DNA of 64,000 nucleotides from Paenibacillus sp. OVF10 (GTDB lineage Bacteria > Bacillota > Bacilli > Paenibacillales > Paenibacillaceae): NCBI GenBank assembly GCA_022836915.1, contig CP094668.1, positions 5,580,001 to 5,644,000 on the forward strand, read 5' to 3'. Position numbers and translations under genes: made by a program. This document shows, piece by piece, positions 48,534 to 57,202 of the stretch. Positions within the stretch are counted from its first letter, which is position 1, and each line of letters starts with the position of its first letter. A model generated the notes under the pieces. The model saw nothing but the letters and a program-made list of their open reading frames with translations, had not been told where the DNA came from and made no database searches.

Positions 48534-48563
48534 ATTGTACCGAATTCAAGGCCGCTTCGTCAA
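48534..48563 (-). promoter_or_regulatory. SigA-type promoter of bshC
   Basis: TTGACG (48558-48563), 18-base spacer, TACAAT (48534-48539) on the minus strand, 40 bases upstream of the ATG. Confidence 0.7.
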
Positions 48564-48583
48564 AAGAAAGTGATTAAAATACG

Positions 48584-48609
48584 AAAAAAACCGCCGAACG
48601 AGTCGGCGG
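48584..48609 (-). terminator. Terminator of the opp operon
   Basis: Arms CCGCCGA / TTCGGCGG (48591-48609) followed by seven T (48584-48590) on the minus strand. Confidence 0.92.
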
Positions 48610-48651
48610 CTCTTAATACATCAATAATAGCATATCGCATTAATATTCCTA

Positions 48652-49566
48652 TTATACGTAAGGTTCTGCAACCCAGTGACCTTTGGAAACCTCAATCAAT
48701 TGAGCATTTTCCAAGTTGTACGGGTCATTTGCAGGACCACCAGATCCATTTTGAATCGGGCTCATATGCTCTTCCGGCAGCAAGATGCGACGTTTGTTCG
48801 CTTCCACTTCCGGATCAGGTACAGGGATTGCTGAAAGCAATGTTTTGGTATAAGGGTGGACAGGGTTCGCATACAGTTCTTCACTTTCTGCGAGCTCAAC
48901 CACTTTACCCATGTACATTACAGCGACACGGTCACTGATATGTTTAACCATCGACAAGTCATGCGCGATAAACAGGTATGTCAAGCCGAGACGTTGCTGA
49001 AGTTCTTCAAGCAATTTAACGACCTGCGCCTGAATGGATACATCCAGTGCAGACAATGGCTCATCACAGATGATGAATTTAGGGTCTACAGCAAGTGCAC
49101 GTGCAATCCCGATCCGTTGTCTTTGACCACCGGAGAATTCATGCGGATAACGAAGAGCATGACTTGGATTCAAACCTACCAGATCAAGCAGTTCCTCCAC
49201 TCGTCTCTTACGCTCTTTAGAGCTGGAAGCCAGACCATGAATATCGAGGGACTCCCCGATAATATCCATAACATTGAAACGCGGGTTAAGAGATGCATAT
49301 GGATCTTGGAAGATCATCTGCATATCTTTACGCATTTCTTTCATTTTACGCGGGGACAACTTGTAGATATCCGTTCCGTTAAAGTTAACATTTCCGCCAG
49401 TTGGCTCATACAGACGCAGAATGGTACGACCTGTTGTGGATTTACCACAGCCAGACTCGCCTACAACGCCAAGTGTTTCACCTTCAAAGATATCAAAGCT
49501 TACGTCATTGACCGCTTTGAGAATGTTACCTTTACCCAAATTAAAGTACTGTTTCAAGTTTTTCAC
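48652..49566 (-). CDS. oppF: Oligopeptide ABC transporter ATPase OppF (perhaps the second half of an OppDF fusion)
   Basis: ABC ATPase with Walker A GESGCGKST, LSGGQ variant EFSGGQRQRIGIARAL, and Walker B FIICDEP. 304 residues from GTG 49566. No good ribosome site precedes this GTG. The frame is open upstream, reading PAPAGIIKGSNKPLVQVKNLK, and joins the end of OppD if one A is added to TTTT at 49622-49625. It powers peptide import with OppB and OppC. See finding on fusion. Confidence 0.9.
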   Translation of the reverse strand: MKNLKQYFNLGKGNILKAVNDVSFDIFEGETLGVVGESGCGKSTTGRTILRLYEPTGGNVNFNGTDIYKLSPRKMKEMRKDMQMIFQDPYASLNPRFNVMDIIGESLDIHGLASSSKERKRRVEELLDLVGLNPSHALRYPHEFSGGQRQRIGIARALAVDPKFIICDEPLSALDVSIQAQVVKLLEELQQRLGLTYLFIAHDLSMVKHISDRVAVMYMGKVVELAESEELYANPVHPYTKTLLSAIPVPDPEVEANKRRILLPEEHMSPIQNGSGGPANDPYNLENAQLIEVSKGHWVAEPYV

Positions 49567-50420
49567 TTGTACCAGAGGCTTATTGCTGCCTTTGATAATA
49601 CCAGCAGGAGCTGGTTTTTCCTTTTGGGCTCGTCCAGACGAGGCAAAGCATTCAGCAATTTAATGGTGTATGGATGTTGAGGGTTACTAAAGATTTCAGC
49701 AGTTGTTCCTGTTTCAACAACTTCGCCTTCCTTCATAACAACAACACGGTCACACATACCCGCTACGACACCAAGGTCATGCGTAATCAGCATGATCGAT
49801 GTTCCCAGCTTTTGCTGCATGTCTTTCATGACATCCAGAATTTGAGCCTGAATTGTAACGTCAAGTGCAGTTGTCGGCTCATCCGCAATCAGAAGGGATG
49901 GACGACATGCAAGCGCGATCGCAATCATGGCACGCTGACGCATACCACCAGAGAATTGGTGAGGATAATGATTCATGCGAATAGCCGCATTTTTAATACC
50001 TACAAGTTCCAGCATCTCCAAAGCCGCTTTATTCGCCGCTTGTTTGGACATGTTCTGATGCTTGCGCAATACTTCGGTAATTTGTTTACCAATTTTAATG
50101 GTAGGATTCAAAGAAGTCATTGGATCTTGGAAGATCATACCGATATCTTTACCACGAATCGCTTCCATTTGTTTGTCTGTCTTATTCAGCAGGTCTTGCC
50201 CGTGAAAAGTAATTTCTCCGCTTTTGACCTTCGAAGGCGGGGAGGGAATCAATTTCATGATGGTTTGGGCGGTAACACTCTTACCACTACCCGATTCACC
50301 TACGATCCCCAGCGTCTCTCCTTTGCCAAGTTCAAAACTCACATGTTTAACGGCATCAAATTCACCAGAACGTGTTGAGAACGACACACTCAGGTCTTTG
50401 ACAGTTAAAATCGGCTCCAT
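49563..50420 (-). CDS. oppD: Oligopeptide ABC transporter ATPase OppD (truncated tail or fused to OppF)
   Basis: ABC ATPase of about 285 residues as written: Walker A GESGSGKSV, HQFSGGMRQRAMIAIALA signature, Walker B LLIADEP. It lacks the cysteine-containing C-terminal extension that normally follows LPRLDEP in OppD. ATG 50420 follows GGAGGTGGGA. It overlaps oppF by 4 bases. A single missing base at 49622-49625 would fuse it to OppF as a 589-residue dual ATPase. Confidence 0.9.
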   Translation of the reverse strand: MEPILTVKDLSVSFSTRSGEFDAVKHVSFELGKGETLGIVGESGSGKSVTAQTIMKLIPSPPSKVKSGEITFHGQDLLNKTDKQMEAIRGKDIGMIFQDPMTSLNPTIKIGKQITEVLRKHQNMSKQAANKAALEMLELVGIKNAAIRMNHYPHQFSGGMRQRAMIAIALACRPSLLIADEPTTALDVTIQAQILDVMKDMQQKLGTSIMLITHDLGVVAGMCDRVVVMKEGEVVETGTTAEIFSNPQHPYTIKLLNALPRLDEPKRKNQLLLVLSKAAISLWYK

Positions 50421-50437
50421 AATCCCACCTCCTGTTT

Positions 50438-51364
50438 CTATTTACGTAATTTCGGATCGAGTGCGTCACGCAGACCGTCTCCGAGCAAGTTAAATGCAAG
50501 CATTGTAAGAACCATTAGACCTGCTGGGAACCACATCCGCCACGGGAATAGCGTCCAGCCTGTAAGTGCATCATTGATCATAGAACCAAGTGAAGATCTT
50601 GGTGCTGATACACCCAATCCAAGGAAGCTCAGGAACGCTTCAGCAAAGATTGCATTTGGAATAGACAATGTCAATGTTACAAGAATCGGTCCTATTGCAT
50701 TGGGCAGCAAATGACGGAACAATTGACGCCCTGTGCTTGCTCCCATGGACCTTGCAGCAAGAATAAAGTCTCTGTTTTTGAGTTGCATAATCTCACCACG
50801 CACAATCCATGACATGCTGATCCAGCCTGTGATGGTGAGGGCAATGATAATCGTTGTCAGACTTGGTTCCAGTACAACCAGCAACAAAATTACAACAAGC
50901 ATGTACGGCAAGGAGTAGAGGATTTCGGAAAACTTGTTCATAATTCCATCTACACGTCCACCGTAGAAACCCATGATCGCTCCATAAATAACCCCGATAA
51001 CAAGGTCAATCAAGGCTGCGGCCAAACCTACAGTAAGGGATACACGTGCTCCTACCCAAGTTCTTACCCACACGTCACGACCAAGCTCGTCCGTACCGAA
51101 CCAGTGCTCCGCACTCGGCGCTGCATTGGCATTCAACAAATCATTGGAATAATAATTATAACTTGTGAACAAAGAAGTTGGACCAATCAAAGAGAAAATC
51201 ACGACAAGAACCAATACACCCAGACTTATCATAGCAGCCTTATTGGTTGCAAGTCTGTACATGGCATCTTTAAAAAGGGATACACTTTCTTGCGGTTTTA
51301 CCGCTGCCTGACTAGTCAGGTTCGTGTTCGCCGTTTCATTCTTTTTATTATTCGTGCCAGACAA
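50438..51364 (-). CDS. oppC: Oligopeptide ABC transporter permease OppC
   Basis: 308 residues with six membrane helices. The DppC/OppC-type N-terminal helix and extracellular segment end in HWFGTDELGRDVW, and the permease EAA loop is GASTGRQLFRHLLPN. TTG 51364 follows GGAAGGGGG and lies 2 bases after the oppB stop. Forms the channel with OppB. Confidence 0.95.
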   Translation of the reverse strand: MSGTNNKKNETANTNLTSQAAVKPQESVSLFKDAMYRLATNKAAMISLGVLVLVVIFSLIGPTSLFTSYNYYSNDLLNANAAPSAEHWFGTDELGRDVWVRTWVGARVSLTVGLAAALIDLVIGVIYGAIMGFYGGRVDGIMNKFSEILYSLPYMLVVILLLVVLEPSLTTIIIALTITGWISMSWIVRGEIMQLKNRDFILAARSMGASTGRQLFRHLLPNAIGPILVTLTLSIPNAIFAEAFLSFLGLGVSAPRSSLGSMINDALTGWTLFPWRMWFPAGLMVLTMLAFNLLGDGLRDALDPKLRK

Positions 51365-51366
51365 CG

Positions 51367-52299
51367 TTATGCCCCCTTCCGGCTTTCCAGCTTAATTCTA
51401 GGATCAATCAGCACGTAAGCGATATCCGTAAAGAAACGAGCCAACATCAGGAGGATACCATAGAAAATTGTAATCCCCATGATCATAGTGTAATCACGGT
51501 TTGTGATACTCTCTACGAATACTTTACCAATTCCCCCGATGTTAAAGATCTGTTCAATTACAACGGAACCTGTGATGATATTCGCTGTCATTGGACCAAC
51601 ATAAGTTACTACTGGTAGAATACCGTTTCTTACAACGTGTTTAAACATAATTGCAGGCCATTTCAGACCTTTGGCTTTAGCTGTTTTGATATAATCTGCA
51701 TGTAAGACTTCAAGCATGCTCGAACGCGTCAAACGAGCGATAAAAGCAATCGGAGATGCAGATAGCGCTGCAACCGGAAGAACGTAATCCAATGGACCAT
51801 CAAAGCCCATAACGTTAAACCAGCCTAATTTAGTAGCAAAGAGATACTGCAATAGTGACGCAAGCAAGAAGCTCGGAACAGCTATACCTATAACAGCGAG
51901 GATCATCGTGATATCATCAATGAGTTTACGATGGTAAACTGCAGCAATAAGCCCCAGCAAAACACCCACGATAATGGAGATAACAATTGCAAACACTCCA
52001 AGCTTCAGCGAAGCGGTGAATGTTTCGCCGATCATTCCGGCTACATCTCGATTGAGATATTTCATTGAGACTCCGAAATCTCCCTTAAGGATTCCACCCA
52101 TATACTTCAGGTATTGTTCATACATCGGTTTGTCCAATCCATACTTCTGTTCCAGCAAAACCCGAATTTCAGGCGATACTTTTTTCTCGGATGTAAAAGG
52201 GTCACCCGGAATAGCCTTCATCAGGAAGAAGGTTGCAGATGCGAGTATGAAAAGCGATAGCAGCATAAATAATAGTTTTTTCAACACATACTTAACCAA
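51367..52299 (-). CDS. oppB: Oligopeptide ABC transporter permease OppB
   Basis: 310 residues, six membrane helices. The standard OppB beginning (KYVLKKLLFMLLSLFIL), the AIPGDPF segment and the EAA loop (AKGLKWPAIMFKHVVRN) are clear. TTG 52299 follows GGAGGTGTGC; an earlier start would run into the terminator after oppA. It is separated from oppA by that hairpin, so it depends on read-through or an internal promoter. Confidence 0.93.
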   Translation of the reverse strand: MVKYVLKKLLFMLLSLFILASATFFLMKAIPGDPFTSEKKVSPEIRVLLEQKYGLDKPMYEQYLKYMGGILKGDFGVSMKYLNRDVAGMIGETFTASLKLGVFAIVISIIVGVLLGLIAAVYHRKLIDDITMILAVIGIAVPSFLLASLLQYLFATKLGWFNVMGFDGPLDYVLPVAALSASPIAFIARLTRSSMLEVLHADYIKTAKAKGLKWPAIMFKHVVRNGILPVVTYVGPMTANIITGSVVIEQIFNIGGIGKVFVESITNRDYTMIMGITIFYGILLMLARFFTDIAYVLIDPRIKLESRKGA

Positions 52300-52421
52300 C
52301 CCTTGCACACCTCCACAAACAATATTTTGTATACAAATCGATTGTAGAATTAGACAGAAATAAAGTCCAATCCATTTATCGGAAATTTCAAGAATTATAA
52401 GGAAAATCGGTGCACATACAA

Positions 52422-52460
52422 AAAATCGGGATATATATGGAATTCCACATATATATCCCG
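52422..52460 (-). terminator. Strong intra-operon hairpin between oppA and oppB
   Basis: Perfect 13-bp arms CGGGATATATATG / CATATATATCCCG (52427-52460) with an 8-base loop, followed by ATTTTTTG on the minus strand. It would lower oppBCDF relative to oppA, as is common for binding proteins. Confidence 0.88.
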
Positions 52461-52488
52461 AAGTATTCATATTAGACTTCAGAACAAC

Positions 52489-54186
52489 TTATTTCTCTTC
52501 CAGATATGCACGCGTGAAGTCAATAGCTCCACTGAAATCAAGTTGTACGCCTTTCAGGTAAGGCTTGGTCAAAGATACGTTAGTGTAGTAATAGATTGGC
52601 ATAACGCCCATTTCATCTTGAATCAGGATTTTCTCAGCGTCAGCAAATGCAGCCATACGTGCAGCTGGATCAGCAGATTTTACAGTGTCTTTAACATCTT
52701 TGTCATACTGTTCGTTGCTGAATTTGGAATCATTGTTTGTGTTTCCAGTAGTCCACATTTCCAAGAAGTTGTATGGATCGTTGTAGTCAGCAGACCAACC
52801 TGCACGAGCTACTTGGAAGTTTTGGTTTTGACGGTTCTCAAGGAATACGCCCCACTCTTGGTTTTCTGTTTTCACATCAACACCAAGATTTTGTTTCCAC
52901 ATGTCAGCAACCGCCAAAGCGATTTTCGCGTGACCATCACTAGTGTTGTAGATCAACGTAACAGCTGGCAATGTTGTGTAACCTTCTTCTTTCATACCTT
53001 CAGCAAGCAATGCTTTAGCTTCTTCCACATTTTCTGTGAAGTAATCGTCTTTGTGCTCATCACGGAATTCGCCGTTTTCACCACGGATACCTGGAGGTAC
53101 AAAGCCGAATGCTGGAATTTGTCCACCTTGTGTAACTTTGTCAACAATCAGCTGACGTTGAATTGCCATTGCAAATGCTTTACGGATTTTAACGTTGTTA
53201 AATGGTGCTTCGTTTACGTTGAACTGATAGTAGTACGTACTTGCAATACCAGTAGCTTTGAACTCGTCCGGCAATTCCGCTTTTACAGAAGGAATTTGGT
53301 CGGATGGAATTTCACCGTTAGGTGCACCAGTGTAGTCCAATTGTCCTGATTTGTAAGCTTGCAGCTCGGAAGCACTGCTGTTCGTCAGAGACATATCGAT
53401 TTGAGCCAATTTAATATCGGCAGCTGCATGGTAACCATCGTTTTTCTTCACAACAATTTTTTGACCTTTAGAATATTGATCCATTACAAATGGTCCGTTA
53501 ACGATCATGTTTTTGTAGTCTGTGAAGAATTTGTCATTTGTGTCAGCAGATGCATGTACTGGGTAGTACGTGTAGAATGCTGTCAGACCCAAGAAGTAAG
53601 GTGTTGGGTTTTCCAACGTTACTTCCAATGTGTGTTCATCAGTAGCTTTAACGCCTACTTGTGAGAAATCTGTGACTTTAGTACCTTTGTATGTTTCATC
53701 TTTGCTGAGGTTGTAACCTTCAGCGCCTTTAATATAGTACAATTGGTATGCATATGGAGAAGCTGTTTCCGGTTTCAAAGCACGTTCCCAAGAACGAACA
53801 AAGTCTTCGGCAGTGATTGCATCACCGTTGCTCCATTTAGCATCCGGGTTCAGGTTGAAAACATATTTCAAACCATCTTCGGAGATTGTCCAGTCTTTAG
53901 CTACGCCCGCTTGTTCTTTACCATCAGCATCGATGCGTACAAGACCTTCATACAAGAATTTCAGAACTGTGTTGGTTTGGCTGTCTTTTGCTTGAGCCGG
54001 GTCCAACGTAGGAGGTTCAGCTGACAGGTTGATTTTCAGAATTTGATCTTTTGCAAGACCATTTCCTTCGCTTGCAGAACCAGTATCGGTGTTACCTGTG
54101 CCTTCGTTTTTCGATCCGCACGCTGCAAGTACGGTACCGAACGCCAAAATCAGCGTCAAAAGGACTAATAGACTTTTCCTTTTCAT
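52489..54186 (-). CDS. oppA: Oligopeptide-binding lipoprotein OppA
   Basis: 565 residues. Signal peptide with lipobox LAAC (Cys23) and a Ser/Gly/Thr-rich linker, then the family 5 solute-binding fold (LNLSAEPPTLDPAQAKDSQT near the start, WSNGDAITAEDFVRSWERAL, later GWSADYNDPYNFLEMW; quoted in short pieces). Binds oligopeptides outside the membrane for OppBCDF. ATG 54186 follows a AGGGGGAACG site. Processed by LspA. Confidence 0.94.
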   Translation of the reverse strand: MKRKSLLVLLTLILAFGTVLAACGSKNEGTGNTDTGSASEGNGLAKDQILKINLSAEPPTLDPAQAKDSQTNTVLKFLYEGLVRIDADGKEQAGVAKDWTISEDGLKYVFNLNPDAKWSNGDAITAEDFVRSWERALKPETASPYAYQLYYIKGAEGYNLSKDETYKGTKVTDFSQVGVKATDEHTLEVTLENPTPYFLGLTAFYTYYPVHASADTNDKFFTDYKNMIVNGPFVMDQYSKGQKIVVKKNDGYHAAADIKLAQIDMSLTNSSASELQAYKSGQLDYTGAPNGEIPSDQIPSVKAELPDEFKATGIASTYYYQFNVNEAPFNNVKIRKAFAMAIQRQLIVDKVTQGGQIPAFGFVPPGIRGENGEFRDEHKDDYFTENVEEAKALLAEGMKEEGYTTLPAVTLIYNTSDGHAKIALAVADMWKQNLGVDVKTENQEWGVFLENRQNQNFQVARAGWSADYNDPYNFLEMWTTGNTNNDSKFSNEQYDKDVKDTVKSADPAARMAAFADAEKILIQDEMGVMPIYYYTNVSLTKPYLKGVQLDFSGAIDFTRAYLEEK

Positions 54187-54257
54187 CTAACACGTTCCCC
54201 CTAAATTGATATGGTTTATATGTTTATAGATTATACAACCACCGGTCAAAAAAATCT

Positions 54258-54289
54258 ACATTACTTTTTCAGAAAGTAATGTTTTTTTC
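54258..54289. terminator. Hairpin with T tract on both strands upstream of oppA
   Basis: Arms ACATTACTTT / AAAGTAATGT (54258-54282) followed at once by TTTTTTT on the plus strand, and by AGATTTTTTTG on the minus strand. On the minus strand it would end panE/DUF3397 transcription before oppA. A TATAAT at 54230-54235 (minus strand) may be the oppA -10; no good -35 is seen. Confidence 0.65.
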
Positions 54290-54339
54290 AGTTTTCGACA
54301 AAATCGACACATTTTTTAGCCCTTTTGCGTTATGTAACC

Positions 54340-54710
54340 TCACATCTGTTGCATGAAGTATCTAATTAATCCAAATAAAGTAAACAAAACATACCCGAAA
54401 CTCATAATGATGAAGGCCATGCGCCATACGGCCCGGAACATTCTCCCCCATCGACCTTCCCCTTTAGTCGATTTTGCGCACCTCCGATGAATCCAAGTGC
54501 TAGTAGTATGAGTAATAGTGTCAGATAAAAACCAAAATTCGAATCAAATGTTAAGTTGAATAACGCCGATACTGAAAAAACAAGAAAAAAGTGGTTACAT
54601 CCATTGCCATCCGCATGGCGTTCCGTTTGTCTTTTTCCATACGTACATTCCCCAATAAACAAGAAAGAACGGAAAAAGGGCAATATGCTCAACACAATAA
54701 AAAGTCCCAT
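54340..54710 (-). CDS. DUF3397 family membrane protein, three frame breaks
   Basis: About 123 residues when corrected, with four hydrophobic segments. The family mark is the second segment MAMDVTTFFLFFSVSALF. ATG 54710 overlaps the panE stop (TAATG). Three base errors are needed: one extra in CCCC 54650-54653, one missing in AAAAAA 54575-54580, one missing in CCCCC 54445-54449. The last part then reads MFRAVWRMAFIIMSFGYVL and ends at 54340. Function unknown. Confidence 0.72.
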
Positions 54711-55669
54711 TAATTCACTCCTTCCGGTTGCATTCCTTCAATCAGATGAAGCAGTATTTCATGTGTAGGTGCAACAAGGTCCAACTTCTGTGCCATTCTT
54801 ACAATATGACCGTTAATTGACCTCACTTCTGTAACACGTCCAGCGAGAACATCTGCAAGCATGGAGGAAGTATTCGTGGCAGTAGAACGACAGACCGATA
54901 TAAGTTGATCCCACATATCCTGACCCAAACATATTCCACTTGCAGAGTAGATTAACAATACTTCATCATATAACTGGCGCATTAGCCTCTTTCGTTCTTC
55001 CTTGACGATCAGTTCTCCATTAGGGATTCGCCATAGTGCCGTAAGCGGGTTAATGACTGAATTAATCAATAGTTTCCTGTATATCAGCTTATCGATTTCA
55101 TTCGACACTGTACAGTCAAATCCTGCCTGCTGCAACGATCCCGACAGAGTAAATGTTCTCTCCTTCTCTATAGAGGTAGAAGCTACTATATGTATGTTGT
55201 ACCTCCCCAGCCTGGTTTCACCTGTACCTGCACGAGTTACCTGACTTTGTGTGCGCTTCGCACCTTCTGTTGTAACCGCACTACACAGAAGCGACTTTGG
55301 CAAAGCTGCTTGAAGTTTTGCCAGATGGCCCATCCCATTTTGGAAACAAGCGATATTCAGCACATGATCTTGTAATGGACTAATCTCATGAATGAAATCA
55401 TCAATGCTTGTCTGCTTAATCATGAGCAGCAACCATTCTCCTGGTGTGTTCTTCCATGTGTCAGCCAGCTCACTTATAGGTTTCGCCTGTATTTGATCCG
55501 GTAGAATATGTATCTCCTCGCCACGTTCCACAATGGTTACTCCATTATGGCTGAGGAGGTCAGCCTGAGCTGTTGTTCTCGTCCAAAATCTGACCTGGTT
55601 ACCTGACGCCAGCAGTTTCCCGCCATACAAAAGACCCAGTGCCCCCGCTCCTACGATGTCAATGATCAT
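54710..55669 (-). CDS. panE: 2-dehydropantoate 2-reductase (PanE family)
   Basis: NADPH-dependent ketopantoate reductase, about 319 residues, pantothenate pathway. N-terminal Rossmann motif DIVGAGALGLLYGGKL, FQNGMGH in the middle, and the C-terminal helical domain with KLLINSVINPLTAL. ATG 55669 is preferred over GTG 55678 since AGGAG lies 8 bases before it. Downstream gene DUF3397 overlaps by one base. B. subtilis ylbQ has the same place near rsfA and bshC. Confidence 0.9.
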   Translation of the reverse strand: MIIDIVGAGALGLLYGGKLLASGNQVRFWTRTTAQADLLSHNGVTIVERGEEIHILPDQIQAKPISELADTWKNTPGEWLLLMIKQTSIDDFIHEISPLQDHVLNIACFQNGMGHLAKLQAALPKSLLCSAVTTEGAKRTQSQVTRAGTGETRLGRYNIHIVASTSIEKERTFTLSGSLQQAGFDCTVSNEIDKLIYRKLLINSVINPLTALWRIPNGELIVKEERKRLMRQLYDEVLLIYSASGICLGQDMWDQLISVCRSTATNTSSMLADVLAGRVTEVRSINGHIVRMAQKLDLVAPTHEILLHLIEGMQPEGVN

Positions 55670-55737
55670 ATGATGCACTCCTCTCCGCTTCAGTAGTTGC
55701 TCTTCTATTATCTATAATAGAACAAAAACACCAAACT

Positions 55738-55783
55738 AAAAACCCGTCATACCTGCCGTTGTGTAACGGAGGTGTGGCGGGTT
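55738..55783 (-). terminator. Terminator of rsfA
   Basis: Arms AACCCGCCACACCT / AGGTATGACGGGTT with CCGTT / AACGG inside, around ACAC, followed by T's on the minus strand. Confidence 0.78.
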
Positions 55784-55819
55784 CATACCTGACTTTCACA
55801 AATCAAACGTCTGAACTTG

Positions 55820-56469
55820 TTATTCAATTCGTTCCAGATTCCCGTTGGCATCCATCTTGAAACGTGTCTTAAGTTCCTCTTCTTCTTCGGACAAAAATGC
55901 GAGTCTGCGAGCCCGATCCATAATCTGAATCAAAGCTTTGTAGTCGTCATTCACCACACGGTAATCCGTCTGTACTTCATTCACTTCCTTGGAGAGACGG
56001 TCATTCTCAAGACGTAGTTCAAGCAATTCATCTTCTTTCTCGCGAAGCTCCTTCTCCAGCATCTTGAGTTGACGATTACTCTCCTGCACTGTTCCTTCCA
56101 TTGCCGCAGGAAGCGGATTACTGCATCCATCGATAATGAATCGTCTGAGATCCCATCTGATTTGTACAGATGTTCTTCAGTGTCCAGTGTAGACAATGCT
56201 GCAACCTGCGGTCCGAGCATAGCTGGCTGCTTTCTGAGATAACTTCGTTTTTGTCGTTGCGCCTTGGCGTTACTGATGGCAGAATCATACTTTTTACGTA
56301 CACAACTGTTCCAGCGAAAACCGCATGCGGCAGATGTTCTGCCTATTTTTTCGCCCACCTCTTCAAAAGCGGCCAATTGTGTACTGCCTTCCCGAATATG
56401 ACGCAAAGTAACCTCAGCCAATATCAAATCGTCCTCTGTACTCCAAGCATCCTGTCTCACTGCAGTCAT
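55820..56469 (-). CDS. rsfA: RsfA family prespore regulator, frame break
   Basis: About 216 residues. N-terminal Myb/SANT-like DNA-binding part (RQDAWSTEDDLILAE... RTSAACGFRWNSCVRKKYD), then a linker and a C-terminal coiled coil (KMLEKELREKEDELLELRLE region). ATG 56469 follows AGGAGGGT. As written a base is missing at 56101-56102 (TT for TTT); the corrected joint reads FLRQMEGTVQESNRQ. B. subtilis RsfA (YlbO) is a prespore regulator under SigF/SigG. Confidence 0.88.
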
Positions 56470-56782
56470 GCTATAATACCCTCCTAACAACATCCTAAAA
56501 TAACCGTCCGCATTACCGGAAGCCCGGTATGTGAATTAGGTATAAAAGCTGCTTCATTCATTCTTATGCCTCTCATAGAGTTCATAGAATTGATTTCATA
56601 CTAAAATGTATTTCCACATTCAGGCTTGCTCATACGTGACATACGTAAAACATATCCCTCTATACTTACATTGAGTAAAAAAGAATTCGCTTTCATATCC
56701 AAATTTGTTTACACGTTTTTCCTTTCCCGGTATAATGTTGTGTAGACAATCTATGAACGTACTTAGGAGAGGAGGATTTACC
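56470..56782. other. Intergenic region between divergent rsfA and DUF2626 gene
   Basis: About 310 bases. It holds the DUF2626 promoter (listed separately). No RNA gene or other ORF was supported. A small IR of the form ACCGG...CCGGT lies near 56515. Confidence 0.5.
56708..56736 (+). promoter_or_regulatory. SigA-type promoter of the DUF2626 gene
   Basis: TTTACA (56708-56713), 17-base spacer, TATAAT (56731-56736). The start codon is 47 bases downstream. Confidence 0.85.
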
Positions 56783-57018
56783 GTGGCACGCATGTTTCGG
56801 GTACTCGGGTTCTTCACGCTTGCAATTGGCCTGATGGCTTTTGCGGGAGATCTGGTCGAAATGGCTTTGCTTTTTTCCTGCAGACTGCGTTTTTTGTCAT
56901 TTTGGGATACTTGAAATTTACCGAGCGAACGTACATATTGCTCTTCTGGGGTTATATGATCGTAACATTCACGGGGTTCAGCTACTGGACCGTATTCGAA
57001 ATGGGGTTGCCGCTCTAA
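56783..57018 (+). CDS. DUF2626 family membrane protein, frame break
   Basis: About 78 residues with three membrane helices, typical of DUF2626 proteins found throughout spore-forming Bacilli. It starts ARMFRVLGFFTLAIGLMAF. GTG 56783 follows GGAGGATTTACC. TTTTTT at 56871-56876 is one T short as written; after correction it reads FLQTAFFVILGYLKFTERTY and ends at 57018. Function unknown. Confidence 0.85.
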
Positions 57019-57202
57019 TCCACCTGCAGCATCAAAGTGATCCGATAACTGTCGGGTTGCTTTTTTGTTGTGTTCAGATTAAATGAATGTTCATGGTGTT
57101 ATGTAACCACTAAGGATATTTCACGTTCTTGTTTCATATATTGTCTGGAAGACAACAAGCCTGTACGATTGTCATTTAAGAAGTGGAAAGGAGAATGGAT
57201 CG

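Noticed and set aside
48856..49680. A 274-residue plus-strand ORF opposite oppF, and others opposite oppD and oppA
   Set aside because: All are antisense shadows of ABC transporter genes with unlikely composition.
54236..54249. TTGACC upstream of the oppA -10 as a -35 element
   Set aside because: Only 8 bases separate it from TATAAT, too close for a promoter.
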